The translations under genes were made by a program, and so were the position numbers. 64,000 bases of DNA from Bacillus sp. HMF5848. Its GTDB lineage: Bacteria; Bacillota; Bacilli; Bacillales; HMF5848. The stretch spans positions 4,205,501 to 4,269,500 of the forward strand of contig NZ_RWIV01000001.1 of assembly GCF_003944835.1 (NCBI RefSeq). The letters are read 5' to 3'. This document shows positions 12,016 to 22,266 of the stretch, piece after piece. Under the pieces are notes generated by a model. That model searched no databases and had not been told where the DNA came from. It was given only the letters and a program-made list of their open reading frames with translations. Each line of letters starts with the position of its first letter. The first letter of the stretch is position 1.

Positions 12016-14260
12016 AATCTACAATCTCTATATACGTTTCAAACGCATCTTGTTTTCCTGCTTTTTTGGCAAAAATTAACGATTGATACACACCGGCAGG
12101 CACTTTCAATTCTTTTGATGAGAGTTGTTTTTTGAATAAGCCACGAGGTACTTCGGTTGCATAATCAAGAAATGCTACAAAGTGAGATGTCTCTGGATTA
12201 AAGAGTGCGATACCAATCTCATCAGCACCTCGCGGTAAATACATTTCATACTCATATGTTGCAGGCTCCATTCCTTGTTGAAATTGAAAACCCATCACAC
12301 GTGGATAATCGGGCTCCTCGACAACAAATTGATAAGGAAGATGAATAAGTTGGCTCTCTGCCTCCACTGCAATATAACCAGCATGAATGCCATCTCCTAG
12401 CTGCGAAGGGGTCACGTCTGCTGTAATTGTGAATTGCTTTTTGCTTTTGGCAGGTATGTGATTCGCTATGGGAAGCTTCCAGTGAATAGCTGGCTGATTT
12501 TCCGGTTCATTGAAAGAGATTTTTATAGGTTGATTTGTTACATTTTCAATTGTCACCGTTAACTTAGATTGTGTTCGCGGTGCCTTATGGTGGAACATAC
12601 CAAACGTTAATGAACTTGGATATATGAGCGCCTTAGTGTGAATAGCCTCATTGATCTGTATTCTACCTGCTCCTTGCTCATGCGGCTTTAACACGTTACC
12701 GTTCTCATCCACTAAGAGCTTGGCGGTATTCATAAGTGCAGCCTTGATTTGGTGTGGATTCCAGTTAGGATGTGCCTGCTTTAATAGCGCTGCTGCTCCA
12801 GCAACGTGCGGAGCGGCCATACTTGTTCCTTGCATAGACATGTATTTTCTTTCAGGTACTGTACTGTTAATCGAGACACCCGGGGCAAGAACATCCGGTT
12901 TAATAGCCCACGTATGTGTAACTGGTCCACGCGAACTAAATAGCGCGAGAGTATCTTCTATTTTTTTAAAATGACAGGTGATGCCTTGTGATAAATACTG
13001 CATAATTTGCTGTCCTGCCTCCTGCGTGACAGTTACCGCAGGAAAGTCTATAGGTACTTCAAATCCACCTGCTAATTCTCCAGCTACATTATTGTATACA
13101 ATAATCGCCTTCGCGCCAGCTTCTTTAGCATGCATTGCTTTTTCTAAAAAAGAAATTTCCCCACGCTCTACTAAAGCTACTTTTCCACGCAATTGTTTAT
13201 CTGTATAATCTTCTTTTTTTCCCAATCCAGCAAACACAACCTGCTGTGTACCCCTCAGAGTCCAGTCAGCTGCATTCATAATCGGCTGAAGGTCGATTGG
13301 CTGCTTGCTGTTTAGGCCCGCTGTTATATACGGAATGTTTAAGGGTGGTGTGGAAGCTCCTACAACGATGGCCTTTGTAGATGTGCCAGGAGAGCCTACT
13401 GTCCAAGCATTTGGTCCCGAATTACCGCTTGAGGTTATGGCAATTATGCCATGATCAACAGCTTTGTCTAATGCTAAGCTTGTTGGCCAATCAGGGCCAT
13501 TAATTGTGTTACCTAATGATAAGTTAAGCACATCCACTTTATCTTTTATCGCCTGCTCTATCGCTGCTATTACTTGTTCACTGCTTCCATAGCCGTCTGG
13601 ACCTAGCGTTCTATATGCTATTATCTCAGCTTCAGGAGCAACACCTTGATGGCGTTGTGATCCGTTTGCTGCGATAATACCAGCGACATGTGTTCCGTGC
13701 ATCGTAAGCGGGCCATGCACACCTTTCGATTCCATAGGGTCATTATCCTGATCTACAAAATCGAAGCCTCCCGCATAGTTTCTATGCAAATCTGGATGAG
13801 AATAGTCTATACCTGTATCAATAATACCAACTTTTATGCCGTAGCCAGTTAAATGTTCATTGTCTGGCGAGAGAATATGACGAACAGCATCGCTACCAAT
13901 ATAAGGCACGCTTTCATCAATTGTTTGTTTATATGTTGATGATTCATAGACAGCTTTTATTTTCTCGCCATAAAGCTGCTTAATTCTTTCAATATCCTTA
14001 TATGTGGAGGCAATCGAAAAGCCATCAAACACAGTACTATACGTCTTCCGTACTTTAATGGATTTATGTTTTTCTTTAATAAGCTTAGTGAGAGCCTCCG
14101 TTGCATCATTTTCATTCATCAAGACAATAAAGGTTTTTAATTTTGTATCATCGATTTTTTTGGGCGGATTGGGGATGTTTGGATATACGACATTGACTTT
14201 TGCACTGGAGATTGTAGGCATTACGAAAAATAAAATTATGAGAAACTGAATAACCTTCAA
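12014..14260 (-). CDS. secreted subtilisin-family serine protease, Vpr-like with PA domain
   Basis: A 748-residue preproprotein. Residues 1-20 are a signal peptide (MKVIQFLIILFFVMP...SSA), 42-112 an inhibitor I9-type propeptide, and then comes the S8 catalytic domain with Asp148 (IIDTGIDYSHPDL), His188 (HGTHVAG) and Ser480 (GTSMAAPHVAG). A protease-associated (PA) domain is inserted at about 335-430, and a Fn3-like C-terminal region follows from about 555. This architecture is that of Vpr-type extracellular proteases. The start is TTG with AGAGGTGG upstream. It stands alone between atp and mnaA. Natural substrates cannot be read from sequence. Confidence 0.93.
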   Translation of the reverse strand: MKVIQFLIILFFVMPTISSAKVNVVYPNIPNPPKKIDDTKLKTFIVLMNENDATEALTKLIKEKHKSIKVRKTYSTVFDGFSIASTYKDIERIKQLYGEKIKAVYESSTYKQTIDESVPYIGSDAVRHILSPDNEHLTGYGIKVGIIDTGIDYSHPDLHRNYAGGFDFVDQDNDPMESKGVHGPLTMHGTHVAGIIAANGSQRHQGVAPEAEIIAYRTLGPDGYGSSEQVIAAIEQAIKDKVDVLNLSLGNTINGPDWPTSLALDKAVDHGIIAITSSGNSGPNAWTVGSPGTSTKAIVVGASTPPLNIPYITAGLNSKQPIDLQPIMNAADWTLRGTQQVVFAGLGKKEDYTDKQLRGKVALVERGEISFLEKAMHAKEAGAKAIIVYNNVAGELAGGFEVPIDFPAVTVTQEAGQQIMQYLSQGITCHFKKIEDTLALFSSRGPVTHTWAIKPDVLAPGVSINSTVPERKYMSMQGTSMAAPHVAGAAALLKQAHPNWNPHQIKAALMNTAKLLVDENGNVLKPHEQGAGRIQINEAIHTKALIYPSSLTFGMFHHKAPRTQSKLTVTIENVTNQPIKISFNEPENQPAIHWKLPIANHIPAKSKKQFTITADVTPSQLGDGIHAGYIAVEAESQLIHLPYQFVVEEPDYPRVMGFQFQQGMEPATYEYEMYLPRGADEIGIALFNPETSHFVAFLDYATEVPRGLFKKQLSSKELKVPAGVYQSLIFAKKAGKQDAFETYIEIVD

Positions 14261-14414
14261 AGAACCACCTCTTATTTGTAGTGTGGTTTTTTAACATAAA
14301 ATTATTTATTGAGGTCGACGAGATTTGCACGTAAGAACGTGATATTTGGAGAAGGTGGTGACATTACGCCCTGCCTTTAACGTAAATGCTACGTTGATTT
14401 TTGATTTCTAGCTT

Positions 14415-14622
14415 TTCTGTGTCGAAGCTTTACCGATTTCTTGTCGCTGCCCTACCGGTTTCGTTTTGGTTTCTAATGACTCCAGTTTCGACGCTCTTGC
14501 GTGTGTTAGGTTTCTACCACTTCTGTGTCGAATTTCTACCGGTTTCATGTCGAATATCTACCACTTCCGTGTCGAATATCTACTGGTCCATGTCGAATAT
14601 CTACCACTTCCGTGTCGATGTT
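14415..14622. repeat. 22-bp tandem array with perfect Spo0A-box heptamers
   Basis: TGTCGAA occurs at 14420, 14526, 14548, 14570 and 14591, with near matches at 14442 and 14613. Spacing is 22 bp (once 21), with two or three decayed units between 14464 and 14508. Units continue with a (T)CTACC segment, e.g. TATCTACCACTTCCG. The array lies between the mnaA terminator and the protease gene and is not coding. Confidence 0.9.
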
Positions 14623-14649
14623 CACCAACCTGACATATTTTCTACCCAT

Positions 14650-14692
14650 AAAAAAGAAGTTAACCATCACACAGAAGGTTAACTCCTTTTTA
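14650..14692 (-). terminator. terminator of mnaA
   Basis: GTTAACC (14659-14665) pairs with GGTTAAC (14677-14683). An A run on the left and a T run on the right allow termination in both directions. It lies about 40 bp after the mnaA stop. Confidence 0.85.
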
Positions 14693-14729
14693 ATAAACGT
14701 ATCGATATTGTAGATAGCGCGCCTTCATA

Positions 14730-15875
14730 TTAAACATTAAATGGTTCGGGGCGGTTATTCCCTTTTTTAAAGTAATATAATATCGCTTCAGCAATACGCT
14801 CTGATGCCTTTCCGTCTCCGTAAGGATTGGATGCATGGGCCATCAATGCGTGCGCCTCTTCATCACGAAGCAGCTCATCAGCCAGGTTATAAATAGTATC
14901 CTCGTCTGTTCCAGCTAATTTCAAAGTGCCAGCCTTGATACCTTCTGGACGCTCGGTTGTATCGCGTAACACAAGGACAGGTACTCCTAATGACGGTGCT
15001 TCTTCTTGCACGCCACCAGAATCTGTCAAAATCAGATGAGCACGCGCAGCATAGTTGTGAAAATCTATCACATCAAGCGGCTCAATTAAATGAATACGCG
15101 GATCAGAGCCAAGAACTTCATCCGCTAATTCGCGTACGACAGGATTTAAGTGTACCGGATAGACCACTTGGATGTCCTTGTGCTTTTCAATCAGCCTTTT
15201 TACCGCACGGAACATATGACGCATCGGTTCGCCTAAATTTTCTCGACGATGAGCAGTCAGAAGGACTAAGCGGTCTGACCCTACTTTTTCAAGAACCGGA
15301 TGAGTGTATGCATCCTTTACCGTTGTTTTAAGAGCATCTATCGCCGTATTACCAGTTACAAAGATTGCTTCTTCTGCTTTATTTTCTTTCAAAAGATTCT
15401 CTTCTGCTTTGTCCGTAGGGGCAAAATGCAAGTCCGCCATGACCCCCGTTAATTGACGGTTCATTTCCTCTGGGTATGGCGAGTATTTATTCCACGTTCT
15501 TAACCCAGCTTCGACGTGCCCAACAGTAATTTGATTGTAAAACGCCGCTAGAGACGCTACAAACGTTGTTGTTGTATCACCATGCACGAGGACGATGTCC
15601 GGCTTTACTTTTTTCATCACATCATCCAGGCCTTGTAACGCTCTTGTTGTAACATCCGTCAACGTTTGACGATCCTTCATGATGTTAAGGTCATAATCTG
15701 GTGTGATGTTAAAAATTGTTAGTACTTGGTCTAGCATTTGTCTATGCTGCGCTGTTACCGTTACAATTGATTCAAATTGATCCGCTCGTTTTTGCAATTC
15801 TAGAACAAGTGGTGCCATTTTTATCGCTTCCGGCCTTGTTCCAAAAATCGTCATTACTTTTACGCGTTTTTCCAC
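14730..15875 (-). CDS. mnaA: UDP-N-acetylglucosamine 2-epimerase (non-hydrolysing)
   Basis: A 381-residue WecB/MnaA enzyme that interconverts UDP-GlcNAc and UDP-ManNAc for teichoic-acid linkage units or capsule. The N-terminal FGTRPEAIKMAPLV, VHGDTTTTF, HVEAGLRT, the TAHRREN motif and the SGGVQEEAPSLG loop are diagnostic. I chose the GTG at 15875 because an AAAGGTGG site lies eight bases before it. It follows upp by 43 bp and is probably cotranscribed; B. subtilis has the same neighbours. Confidence 0.95.
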   Translation of the reverse strand: MEKRVKVMTIFGTRPEAIKMAPLVLELQKRADQFESIVTVTAQHRQMLDQVLTIFNITPDYDLNIMKDRQTLTDVTTRALQGLDDVMKKVKPDIVLVHGDTTTTFVASLAAFYNQITVGHVEAGLRTWNKYSPYPEEMNRQLTGVMADLHFAPTDKAEENLLKENKAEEAIFVTGNTAIDALKTTVKDAYTHPVLEKVGSDRLVLLTAHRRENLGEPMRHMFRAVKRLIEKHKDIQVVYPVHLNPVVRELADEVLGSDPRIHLIEPLDVIDFHNYAARAHLILTDSGGVQEEAPSLGVPVLVLRDTTERPEGIKAGTLKLAGTDEDTIYNLADELLRDEEAHALMAHASNPYGDGKASERIAEAILYYFKKGNNRPEPFNV

Positions 15876-15918
15876 AATTTGTCCCACCTTTTACTTGGTG
15901 TGATATCAGTTACTTTTG

Positions 15919-16569
<651 letters not shown>

Positions 16570-16772
16570 TCACACTTCCATTGATTTTATCGAAAAACAA
16601 CTCGCACTTCAAGACTCTCTCCATAATATTGTCGAAGTTGACACAATGTTAGTATGAACGTATATTTTATTCTTATATTACGTTGATGTATTTTGCATTT
16701 AAGTTACTAAGTGATAAGAGTGATTATGAGATAACTTTTGCCTATACTTCTCATATACACGCAAGCAGCTAA

Positions 16773-16804
16773 AAAAACGAAGAGCCTAAAGGCTCTTCGT
16801 TTTA
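16773..16804 (-). terminator. terminator of glyA, overlapping its stop codon
   Basis: AACGAAGAGCC pairs with GGCTCTTCGTT around a four-base loop, with flanking A and T runs. The upstream end of the stem touches the glyA TAA. Confidence 0.9.
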
Positions 16805-18043
16805 TAATTCTGTATATAAAGGGTAATTCGCATTAAGTGCCGCAACACGTTCACTTGCTTCTTGTAATTTTGTTTCGTTGTCATGATTTTTTAAGGCTAA
16901 TGCGATAATAGAAGCTGTTTCGTCCATTGCAGAGGCATCAAAGCCACGGCTTGTTACAGCTGCTGTCCCAATACGAATGCCACTTGTTACAAATGGGCTT
17001 TCTGGGTCGTAAGGAATTGTATTTTTATTTACGGTAATACCGACATCATCTAATACTTTTTCAGCTACTTTGCCAGTTAAGCTGAGCGAGCGTAGGTCTA
17101 CTAAAAGTAGATGGTTGTCTGTTCCACCTGATACAATCTCTAATCCCTCAGCTTGTAAAGCTACAGCTAATCGCTTGGCATTTGCAACTACTTGATTTGC
17201 ATATTTTTTAAAGTCTTCGCTAAGGACTTCTCCGAAAGCAACAGCTTTGGCCGCAATCACATGCATTAGCGGACCACCTTGAATGCCTGGGAAGATAGCT
17301 TTATCTATCTTTTTAGCGAACTCTTCTTTACAAAGGATCATGCCGCCACGAGGACCGCGCAATGTTTTATGAGTTGTTGTCGTTACAAAATGTGCATGCT
17401 CAACAGGGCTTGGATGAACGCCTGCTGCAACAAGACCCGCTATGTGAGCCATATCAACCATTAAATAGGCCCCAACTTCATCCGCAATTTCACGGAATCT
17501 AGCAAAATCAATCACTCGTGGGTACGCGCTTGCACCTGCCACTATTAATTTAGGCTTATGTTCTAGCGATTTTTGACGAACATCTTCATAGTTAATAAGA
17601 TGTGATTCTTTGTCTACACCATATTCTACAAAGTTATATTGTACACCACTAAAGTTAACAGGACTTCCATGTGTTAAATGTCCACCGTGAGATAAGTTCA
17701 TACCAAGAACCGTATCACCTGGTTTTAGCACAGTGAAGTAAACGGCCATATTAGCTTGTGCGCCCGAGTGTGGCTGCACATTTGCATGTTCGGCCCCAAA
17801 AATCTCCTTCGCTCTGTCGCGTGCGATATTCTCAGCGACGTCCACATATTCACAACCCCCATAGTAACGACGACCTGGATAGCCTTCTGCATATTTGTTT
17901 GTTAACACAGAGCCTTGGGCTTCCATCACTGCTTCACTTACAAAATTTTCAGATGCAATCAATTCAATTTTTGCGCGTTGTCTTCCAAGTTCATCTTGGA
18001 TCGCTGCATATACAGCTGGATCATGTTGTTGCAAATGCTTCAC
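16802..18043 (-). CDS. glyA: serine hydroxymethyltransferase
   Basis: A 413-residue PLP enzyme that converts serine and tetrahydrofolate to glycine and methylene-THF. The PLP lysine is Lys226 in [14 protein letters not shown]; the N-terminal IELIASENF and [13 protein letters not shown] motifs are intact. The start is GTG, preceded by AAAGGGGGAT. It is followed immediately by a terminator and preceded by ywlG, the conserved Bacillus order. Confidence 0.98.
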   Translation of the reverse strand: MKHLQQHDPAVYAAIQDELGRQRAKIELIASENFVSEAVMEAQGSVLTNKYAEGYPGRRYYGGCEYVDVAENIARDRAKEIFGAEHANVQPHSGAQANMAVYFTVLKPGDTVLGMNLSHGGHLTHGSPVNFSGVQYNFVEYGVDKESHLINYEDVRQKSLEHKPKLIVAGASAYPRVIDFARFREIADEVGAYLMVDMAHIAGLVAAGVHPSPVEHAHFVTTTTHKTLRGPRGGMILCKEEFAKKIDKAIFPGIQGGPLMHVIAAKAVAFGEVLSEDFKKYANQVVANAKRLAVALQAEGLEIVSGGTDNHLLLVDLRSLSLTGKVAEKVLDDVGITVNKNTIPYDPESPFVTSGIRIGTAAVTSRGFDASAMDETASIIALALKNHDNETKLQEASERVAALNANYPLYTEL

Positions 18044-18128
18044 TACGAATATCCCCCTTTATTGGCAAAAGCCGAACAATTAAAAACACCCCTATATTGT
18101 AACATGCTGAGGTAGAAAAAGTAACTAG

Positions 18129-18686
18129 TTACTCCCCAAAGCACGTCTTCCCACTATCTTTTGTATACACCGCACGCGCACCACCAATAAGCTTTGGCCT
18201 TGTCGTGGCAAGTGTAACATGCGCATGCCCAATCTCCTTAATCTTTGTTCGAATTGGGACAGCAACATGCTTTAGGTGCATACCTATGAATGTATCACCA
18301 ATATCTATTCCCAGGTCCGATTTCACGAACTCTACCATTACAGGATCATTAAATCGTTCGTATGCATGAGCTGCCATGGCACCACCGGCCTCTGGAACCG
18401 GAATCACATTCACGATTTCATAGCCACGTTCGATTGCGGTTTTACGTTCGACAACAATAGCTCGGTTCAAATGCTCACAGCATTGAAACGCTAGCTGTAC
18501 GTCTTGTTTTTTTAATTCTGAAAAAATCATTTCCGCTACATCAGATGAACCAGCTGTCCCTATTTTCTTTCCAATAATCTCACTCGTGCTACATCCGACA
18601 ATTAATAATTTATCTTTTGAAAAAGATACTTGCTGCCCAAATTGCATGAGAAGTGTTTGAAACTGCCCCCTCCATTGTTCCACCAT
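18129..18686 (-). CDS. ywlG: TIGR01440/DUF436 family protein (YwlG)
   Basis: A 185-residue protein of unknown function, conserved next to glyA and rpiB in Bacillaceae. Recognisable family segments are [38 protein letters not shown] and the C-terminal [14 protein letters not shown] start at the ATG 18686 (MVEQWRGQF), which fits the family N terminus. The frame stays open for 61 more codons upstream only because an 18-bp repeat array, a multiple of three, lies there. No signal peptide or membrane helix is visible. Confidence 0.85.
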   Translation of the reverse strand: MVEQWRGQFQTLLMQFGQQVSFSKDKLLIVGCSTSEIIGKKIGTAGSSDVAEMIFSELKKQDVQLAFQCCEHLNRAIVVERKTAIERGYEIVNVIPVPEAGGAMAAHAYERFNDPVMVEFVKSDLGIDIGDTFIGMHLKHVAVPIRTKIKEIGHAHVTLATTRPKLIGGARAVYTKDSGKTCFGE

Positions 18687-18732
18687 CAGCCTCAGTCCTT
18701 TTTCACAGAATAAAAAAGCATAATGTTTCCTT

Positions 18733-18856
18733 GATAAGCGTTTAACCTGAGATAAACGTCTAACCTGAAATAAGCGTCTAACCTGAGATAAACGTCTAAT
18801 CTGAGATAAACGTCTAACCTGAAATAAGCGTCTAACCTGAGATAAACGTCTAACCC
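18733..18856. repeat. 18-bp tandem array upstream of ywlG
   Basis: Seven units of 18 bp. Two alternating forms, GATAAACGTCTAACCTGA and AATAAGCGTCTAACCTGA, occur in a partly ordered pattern, the last unit being truncated. It is noncoding, between rpiB and ywlG. Confidence 0.92.
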
Positions 18857-18915
18857 CTGGCACTAACAATTATCTAGTACCAAACATACTACATCACGTC
18901 ACATGTGGTGGCGTT

Positions 18916-18944
18916 GGCAGCATAAGAACCGTCCCCACTCTGCC
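18916..18944 (+). repeat. 29-bp REP-like palindromic element, copy 1
   Basis: GGCAG at the left, CTGCC at the right and the invariant core AGAACCGTCCCC between them. It begins two bases beyond the rpiB stop. Further copies are at 31327, 35060 (inverted) and 35510, all exactly 29 bp. Confidence 0.9.
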
Positions 18945-18946
18945 GA

Positions 18947-19387
18947 TTATTTATTTTCGTATGACGTTATTTTTCCAACACGGTTTTCGTGACGACCACC
19001 CTCAAACTCAGTCGTTAGCCAAACACTTGCTATTTCACGGGCTAAGCCCGGACCTATTACGCGTTCTCCCATCGCTAGCACGTTGGTATCATTATGCTGG
19101 CGTGTAGCTTTTGCACTAAAAACGTCATGGCATAGCGCGCAACGAATTCCTTTTACCTTATTAGCAGCTATACTCATACCAATTCCTGTCCCACAAATTA
19201 ATATCGCACGATCTACTTCGCCTTTTGCAACCATTTCCGCTGCAGGTAGAGCATAATCCGGATAATCAACGGAATCTTCACAATCACAGCCCATATCAAC
19301 ATACTCAATATGTAGTTCTTCAAGTAAAGCACGGATTTCATTACGAATATTAATACCACCGTGATCTGATGCTAGAGCAATTTTCAT
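18947..19387 (-). CDS. rpiB: ribose-5-phosphate isomerase B
   Basis: A 146-residue RpiB/LacAB-family isomerase of the pentose phosphate pathway. SDHGG at residues 7-11, the active-site Cys65 in CGTGIGMSIAANK and His98 in QHNDTNVLAMG are present. The ATG at 19387 has GGAGG upstream and gives the standard N terminus MKIALASDHGG. Its position between ywlE/MCP and ywlG matches B. subtilis ywlF, though a chemotaxis gene is inserted here. Confidence 0.95.
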   Translation of the reverse strand: MKIALASDHGGINIRNEIRALLEELHIEYVDMGCDCEDSVDYPDYALPAAEMVAKGEVDRAILICGTGIGMSIAANKVKGIRCALCHDVFSAKATRQHNDTNVLAMGERVIGPGLAREIASVWLTTEFEGGRHENRVGKITSYENK

Positions 19388-19420
19388 GTTTATTTGCGCC
19401 TCCATACGTTTAACTTTTTT

Positions 19421-19453
19421 TGAAAAACACCACCTTACAGTAAGGTGGTGTTT
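19421..19453 (-). terminator. terminator of the chemotaxis receptor gene
   Basis: AACACCACCTTAC and GTAAGGTGGTGTT form a 13-bp perfect stem with a one-base centre in the DNA; on the minus strand TTTTTC follows. It lies between the MCP stop and rpiB. Confidence 0.85.
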
Positions 19454-19506
19454 CGTTATTGCCATTGTATACCTTTACTTTTACATTGTAAAACAATGTT
19501 GTTACT

Positions 19507-20799
19507 TTATAACGTAAAGCGTGTGATCGTTGCCTTAAGCTCATCCGCCTGCTCAGCAAGACGTTTCGCCAGTTCATTTACATCAGCAATGACATTGGCT
19601 TGGGTTTCAGATGACGCTGTTACCTCTTCCACACTTGCAGATGTTTCTTCGGCGATTTTTGACATTTGACGCGATTGATTAGCTGTTTGCTCAATCCACG
19701 TCATTTGCTGGCCGACAAGCTCACTAATTTGGCGGACAGCATCAGCTACTTGATGAACAGCATTTGTCATTTGGCCAATAGCCTCGCTCGTCATAGTACC
19801 CTTTCGCGCTTCATCACGAGCAACTGTCACTTGATTTTCAATTTGCTTAACAACTTGATTCACATCATCTTGCATCGTTGTAATTAATTGTGAAATGCCA
19901 CTTACAGCCTGCGCACTTTGATCCGCTAACGTACGCACCTCATCTGCAACAACTGCGAAGCCTCGTCCCTGCTCGCCAGCTCGCGCCGCTTCAATAGAAG
20001 CATTTAAAGCGAGAAGGTTCGTTTGACCTGCAATGTCCCCCACTAAAGAGATAATATCGCCCACTTTTCCGGCATTTTCTTGCAATCTTGAAACTGCTTG
20101 CTTTGAGGTTGCATGACTATTCGCAATCTTTTCGATACCTTGAATTAATGATTGAATAACTTGATTACTTGTATTCAAGTTTTCTACCATATCTTGAGCT
20201 AATTGCTTCGACGTCACTGCTTTTACTTCCATTTGCTTCGCCACGGACAGTGCATCCTCAATTGAACTAGCGGTCTCTTGCGTTGCAGCAGACGACAGCT
20301 CTGCACCACGTGCAATTTCTTCCATAGCCACTGAAATTGTTGACGCTTGTTCCGCTGCTACATCAGTTGCATTCGATATGCTTACCACATGTTGGTTTGT
20401 TACATTGAAGTTTCCGTTAATGTGTCCGACCATTTCTCGTAAGTTTTCTAGCATTTTATTAAATGCTTCACTTAACGAACGAATTTCATCATCTGACTTA
20501 GGAAGCTCAACAGTTACGTCAATTCTCCCAGCCGCTGCTTGTGTAACTGCTTCTTCTAGTCGTTGAAGAGGACGAGTGATAAAGCCCGCTGCCACAAACG
20601 CTAATATACCAGACCACATAACCCCCATTAACAGCGTGATAATGGTAAACGCCTGTTCACTCAGATTAATGGAGTCTTTTACCCATCCATAAAGTACATA
20701 AATAAAGAATCCACTTGTTGTGTACGTAATAAGTGCTAGAATTGTTGTGAAAATTAATAATTTTAAACGCAAGCTAAATTTGTACCGCTTCTTCTCCAC
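19507..20799 (-). CDS. methyl-accepting chemotaxis protein without large sensor domain
   Basis: 430 residues. Two membrane helices (about 13-35 and 47-73) are separated by only about 12 residues, so there is no extracellular ligand domain. Then come a HAMP linker (about 74-126, [10 protein letters not shown]) and a full signalling hairpin whose tip is [20 protein letters not shown]. It would signal to CheA from the membrane, possibly sensing membrane state, internal pH or energy. The start is GTG with AAGGTGGAG upstream. It sits within the otherwise conserved ywlE-rpiB pair, an insertion relative to B. subtilis. Confidence 0.9.
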   Translation of the reverse strand: MEKKRYKFSLRLKLLIFTTILALITYTTSGFFIYVLYGWVKDSINLSEQAFTIITLLMGVMWSGILAFVAAGFITRPLQRLEEAVTQAAAGRIDVTVELPKSDDEIRSLSEAFNKMLENLREMVGHINGNFNVTNQHVVSISNATDVAAEQASTISVAMEEIARGAELSSAATQETASSIEDALSVAKQMEVKAVTSKQLAQDMVENLNTSNQVIQSLIQGIEKIANSHATSKQAVSRLQENAGKVGDIISLVGDIAGQTNLLALNASIEAARAGEQGRGFAVVADEVRTLADQSAQAVSGISQLITTMQDDVNQVVKQIENQVTVARDEARKGTMTSEAIGQMTNAVHQVADAVRQISELVGQQMTWIEQTANQSRQMSKIAEETSASVEEVTASSETQANVIADVNELAKRLAEQADELKATITRFTL

Positions 20800-20812
20800 T
20801 AAGACTCCACCT

Positions 20813-21253
20813 TTATGTATTTTCTAGCTTTTTCATTACTTTGTCTATTAACTCCGAAAGCTGTTGGTACGTTTGACGATAGTCTTCTAGCGAACCACCA
20901 AATGGGTCTGCCACATCCCGAAATGTTGTCCCTACTGCAAACTCTGTAATAGTTTTTGTTTTAGCAATAGCTTGTGGAAACTGCTGCTTTACATGTTCTT
21001 TATGATTGGATGTCATCGTAATAATCCAATCGGCCCAATCAACGAGATCTAACGTGAGCGGTGAGGATCTATGATTACAAGAAATACCATTCTCTTGTAA
21101 TACCTCCTCTGCATGTGGTGATACTGCGTTCCCCGGCAACGCAAATACACCTGCAGATTTCACATTATGCTTTTGACCAACTTTGTGCTTAAACAACGCC
21201 TCAGCCATAGGACTTCGACAAGTATTCCCCGTGCAAACGAATAATATATTCAT
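20813..21253 (-). CDS. ywlE: low-molecular-weight phosphatase, probable protein-arginine phosphatase
   Basis: A 146-residue LMW-PTP fold protein. The P-loop is Cys7-Thr-Gly-Asn-Thr11-Cys-Arg13-Ser; Thr11 is the residue that in B. subtilis YwlE gives preference for phosphoarginine, opposing the McsB kinase. The catalytic Asp is in VADPFGG near the C terminus. The ATG at 21253 was chosen because AAAGGGGAT lies upstream and the protein then starts [12 protein letters not shown], as in the family. Confidence 0.93.
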   Translation of the reverse strand: MNILFVCTGNTCRSPMAEALFKHKVGQKHNVKSAGVFALPGNAVSPHAEEVLQENGISCNHRSSPLTLDLVDWADWIITMTSNHKEHVKQQFPQAIAKTKTITEFAVGTTFRDVADPFGGSLEDYRQTYQQLSELIDKVMKKLENT

Positions 21254-21274
21254 TGCGGATGAATCCCCTTTCAT

Positions 21275-21599
21275 ATTTCGACATTTCTATTATATAAAGA
21301 AAAGCACACTAAAATAAACAACTTATGTTTTTTTATCAAATATTTTAACCTCGTTATTTCTTCACATTCATTTATTCATAGGATTTATAACAGCACTAAC
21401 TCACTTAGATGTCTGGCACCTCGTACTCCATACTCTCTGTTCTTTTTAAATATTAGGATCTTCATAGCATCAGTGAAGCATCTGAATATAAGGAAAATCA
21501 CTTATCAAAAATAACGGTGTTAATTTCCCCACAGCAACCTTAGTACTCGTATTAAGCGTAAGAAAAGCCCAGCGTTTAACCGGGCTTTTCAACGATATA
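21275..21599. other. intergenic region between ywlE and mntP
   Basis: 325 bp with no credible ORF. The only structure I see is the mntP terminator at its right end; the rest is AT-rich and unremarkable. Confidence 0.6.
21563..21589 (-). terminator. terminator of mntP
   Basis: AAAAGCCC and GGGCTTTT with an 11-base loop, ten bases beyond the mntP stop. Confidence 0.8.
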
Positions 21600-22160
21600 T
21601 TAAATAGGTAGCAATAGTTTTATACCAAACGCTAATAAAATACTACCACCTAACGCCTCACTATATGTACCAAACCAGCTTTGTGTGTGTCTGCCAATAA
21701 ATAATCCGAGCCATGTGAGCGCCATACTAACTATACCAAACATAGCCACTGTCACTATCGTTCTAGCTCCATATATTCCTAAACTAAGGCCAGCTGAAAA
21801 GCTATCCACACTCACACTAAAAGCAAACACAAGCAATCCAAATCCAACAGGTGTGAGCATAGGCCCTTCATCATCCTTGAAAGACGAGACAATCATTTGT
21901 ATTCCTAAAAACAACAATAGCCCTCCACCTAAATAGGCCGCAATATTACCGAATTGATGCGATAAGAATCTTCCTATCACCATACCGATTAGCGGCATCC
22001 ATATGTGAAAGATTCCAATAACAACACCAATTAGAAAGATTTGCTTTAATCGAAGCCGAATCATACCCATACCGAGGCCAATCGAAAAAGCATCCATCCC
22101 TAGTGCAAACGCCATAAAAAATAAAGTTAATAGTTCACTAATAAGCCTGTAAAAATCCAT
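21600..22160 (-). CDS. mntP: MntP-family manganese exporter
   Basis: A 186-residue membrane protein of six helices made of two related halves. Each half has the family acidic motif, [12 protein letters not shown] near the N terminus and [12 protein letters not shown] in the middle. MntP proteins export Mn2+. It is the ywlD position in the Bacillus order. The GAGGGGG ribosome-binding site, six bases before the ATG, is inside a strong potential hairpin (see 22161-22260), suggesting control at translation. Confidence 0.93.
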   Translation of the reverse strand: MDFYRLISELLTLFFMAFALGMDAFSIGLGMGMIRLRLKQIFLIGVVIGIFHIWMPLIGMVIGRFLSHQFGNIAAYLGGGLLLFLGIQMIVSSFKDDEGPMLTPVGFGLLVFAFSVSVDSFSAGLSLGIYGARTIVTVAMFGIVSMALTWLGLFIGRHTQSWFGTYSEALGGSILLAFGIKLLLPI

Positions 22161-22260
22161 TTCGGACCCCCTCGGACGTGCCTTGCTTATTAGATGATAT
22201 GCACGTCCAAAATAATTTAGAAGAAATCAGCACATCCGAGGGAAAGTTTTTAAAAAAACT
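22161..22260 (-). promoter_or_regulatory. candidate RNA switch sequestering the mntP ribosome-binding site
   Basis: On the minus-strand RNA, segment A (22242-22230, CCCTCGGATGTGC) can pair over 13 bp, one wobble, with segment C (22181-22169, GCACGTCCGAGGG), which contains the mntP Shine-Dalgarno. Segment B (22208-22201, GGACGTGC) can instead pair perfectly over 8 bp with the first part of C, leaving GAGGGGG free. A:C and B:C exclude each other. The layout does not resemble the yybP-ykoY manganese riboswitch consensus. Confidence 0.55.
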
Positions 22261-22266
22261 TTAATT

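Noticed and set aside
14401-14713. Plus-strand frames of 62-93 codons before mnaA
   Set aside because: They consist of translated array units and the mnaA terminator.
22161-22260. yybP-ykoY manganese riboswitch
   Set aside because: The conserved junction sequences of that class are not recognisable. The region was kept as a different, novel-looking switch.
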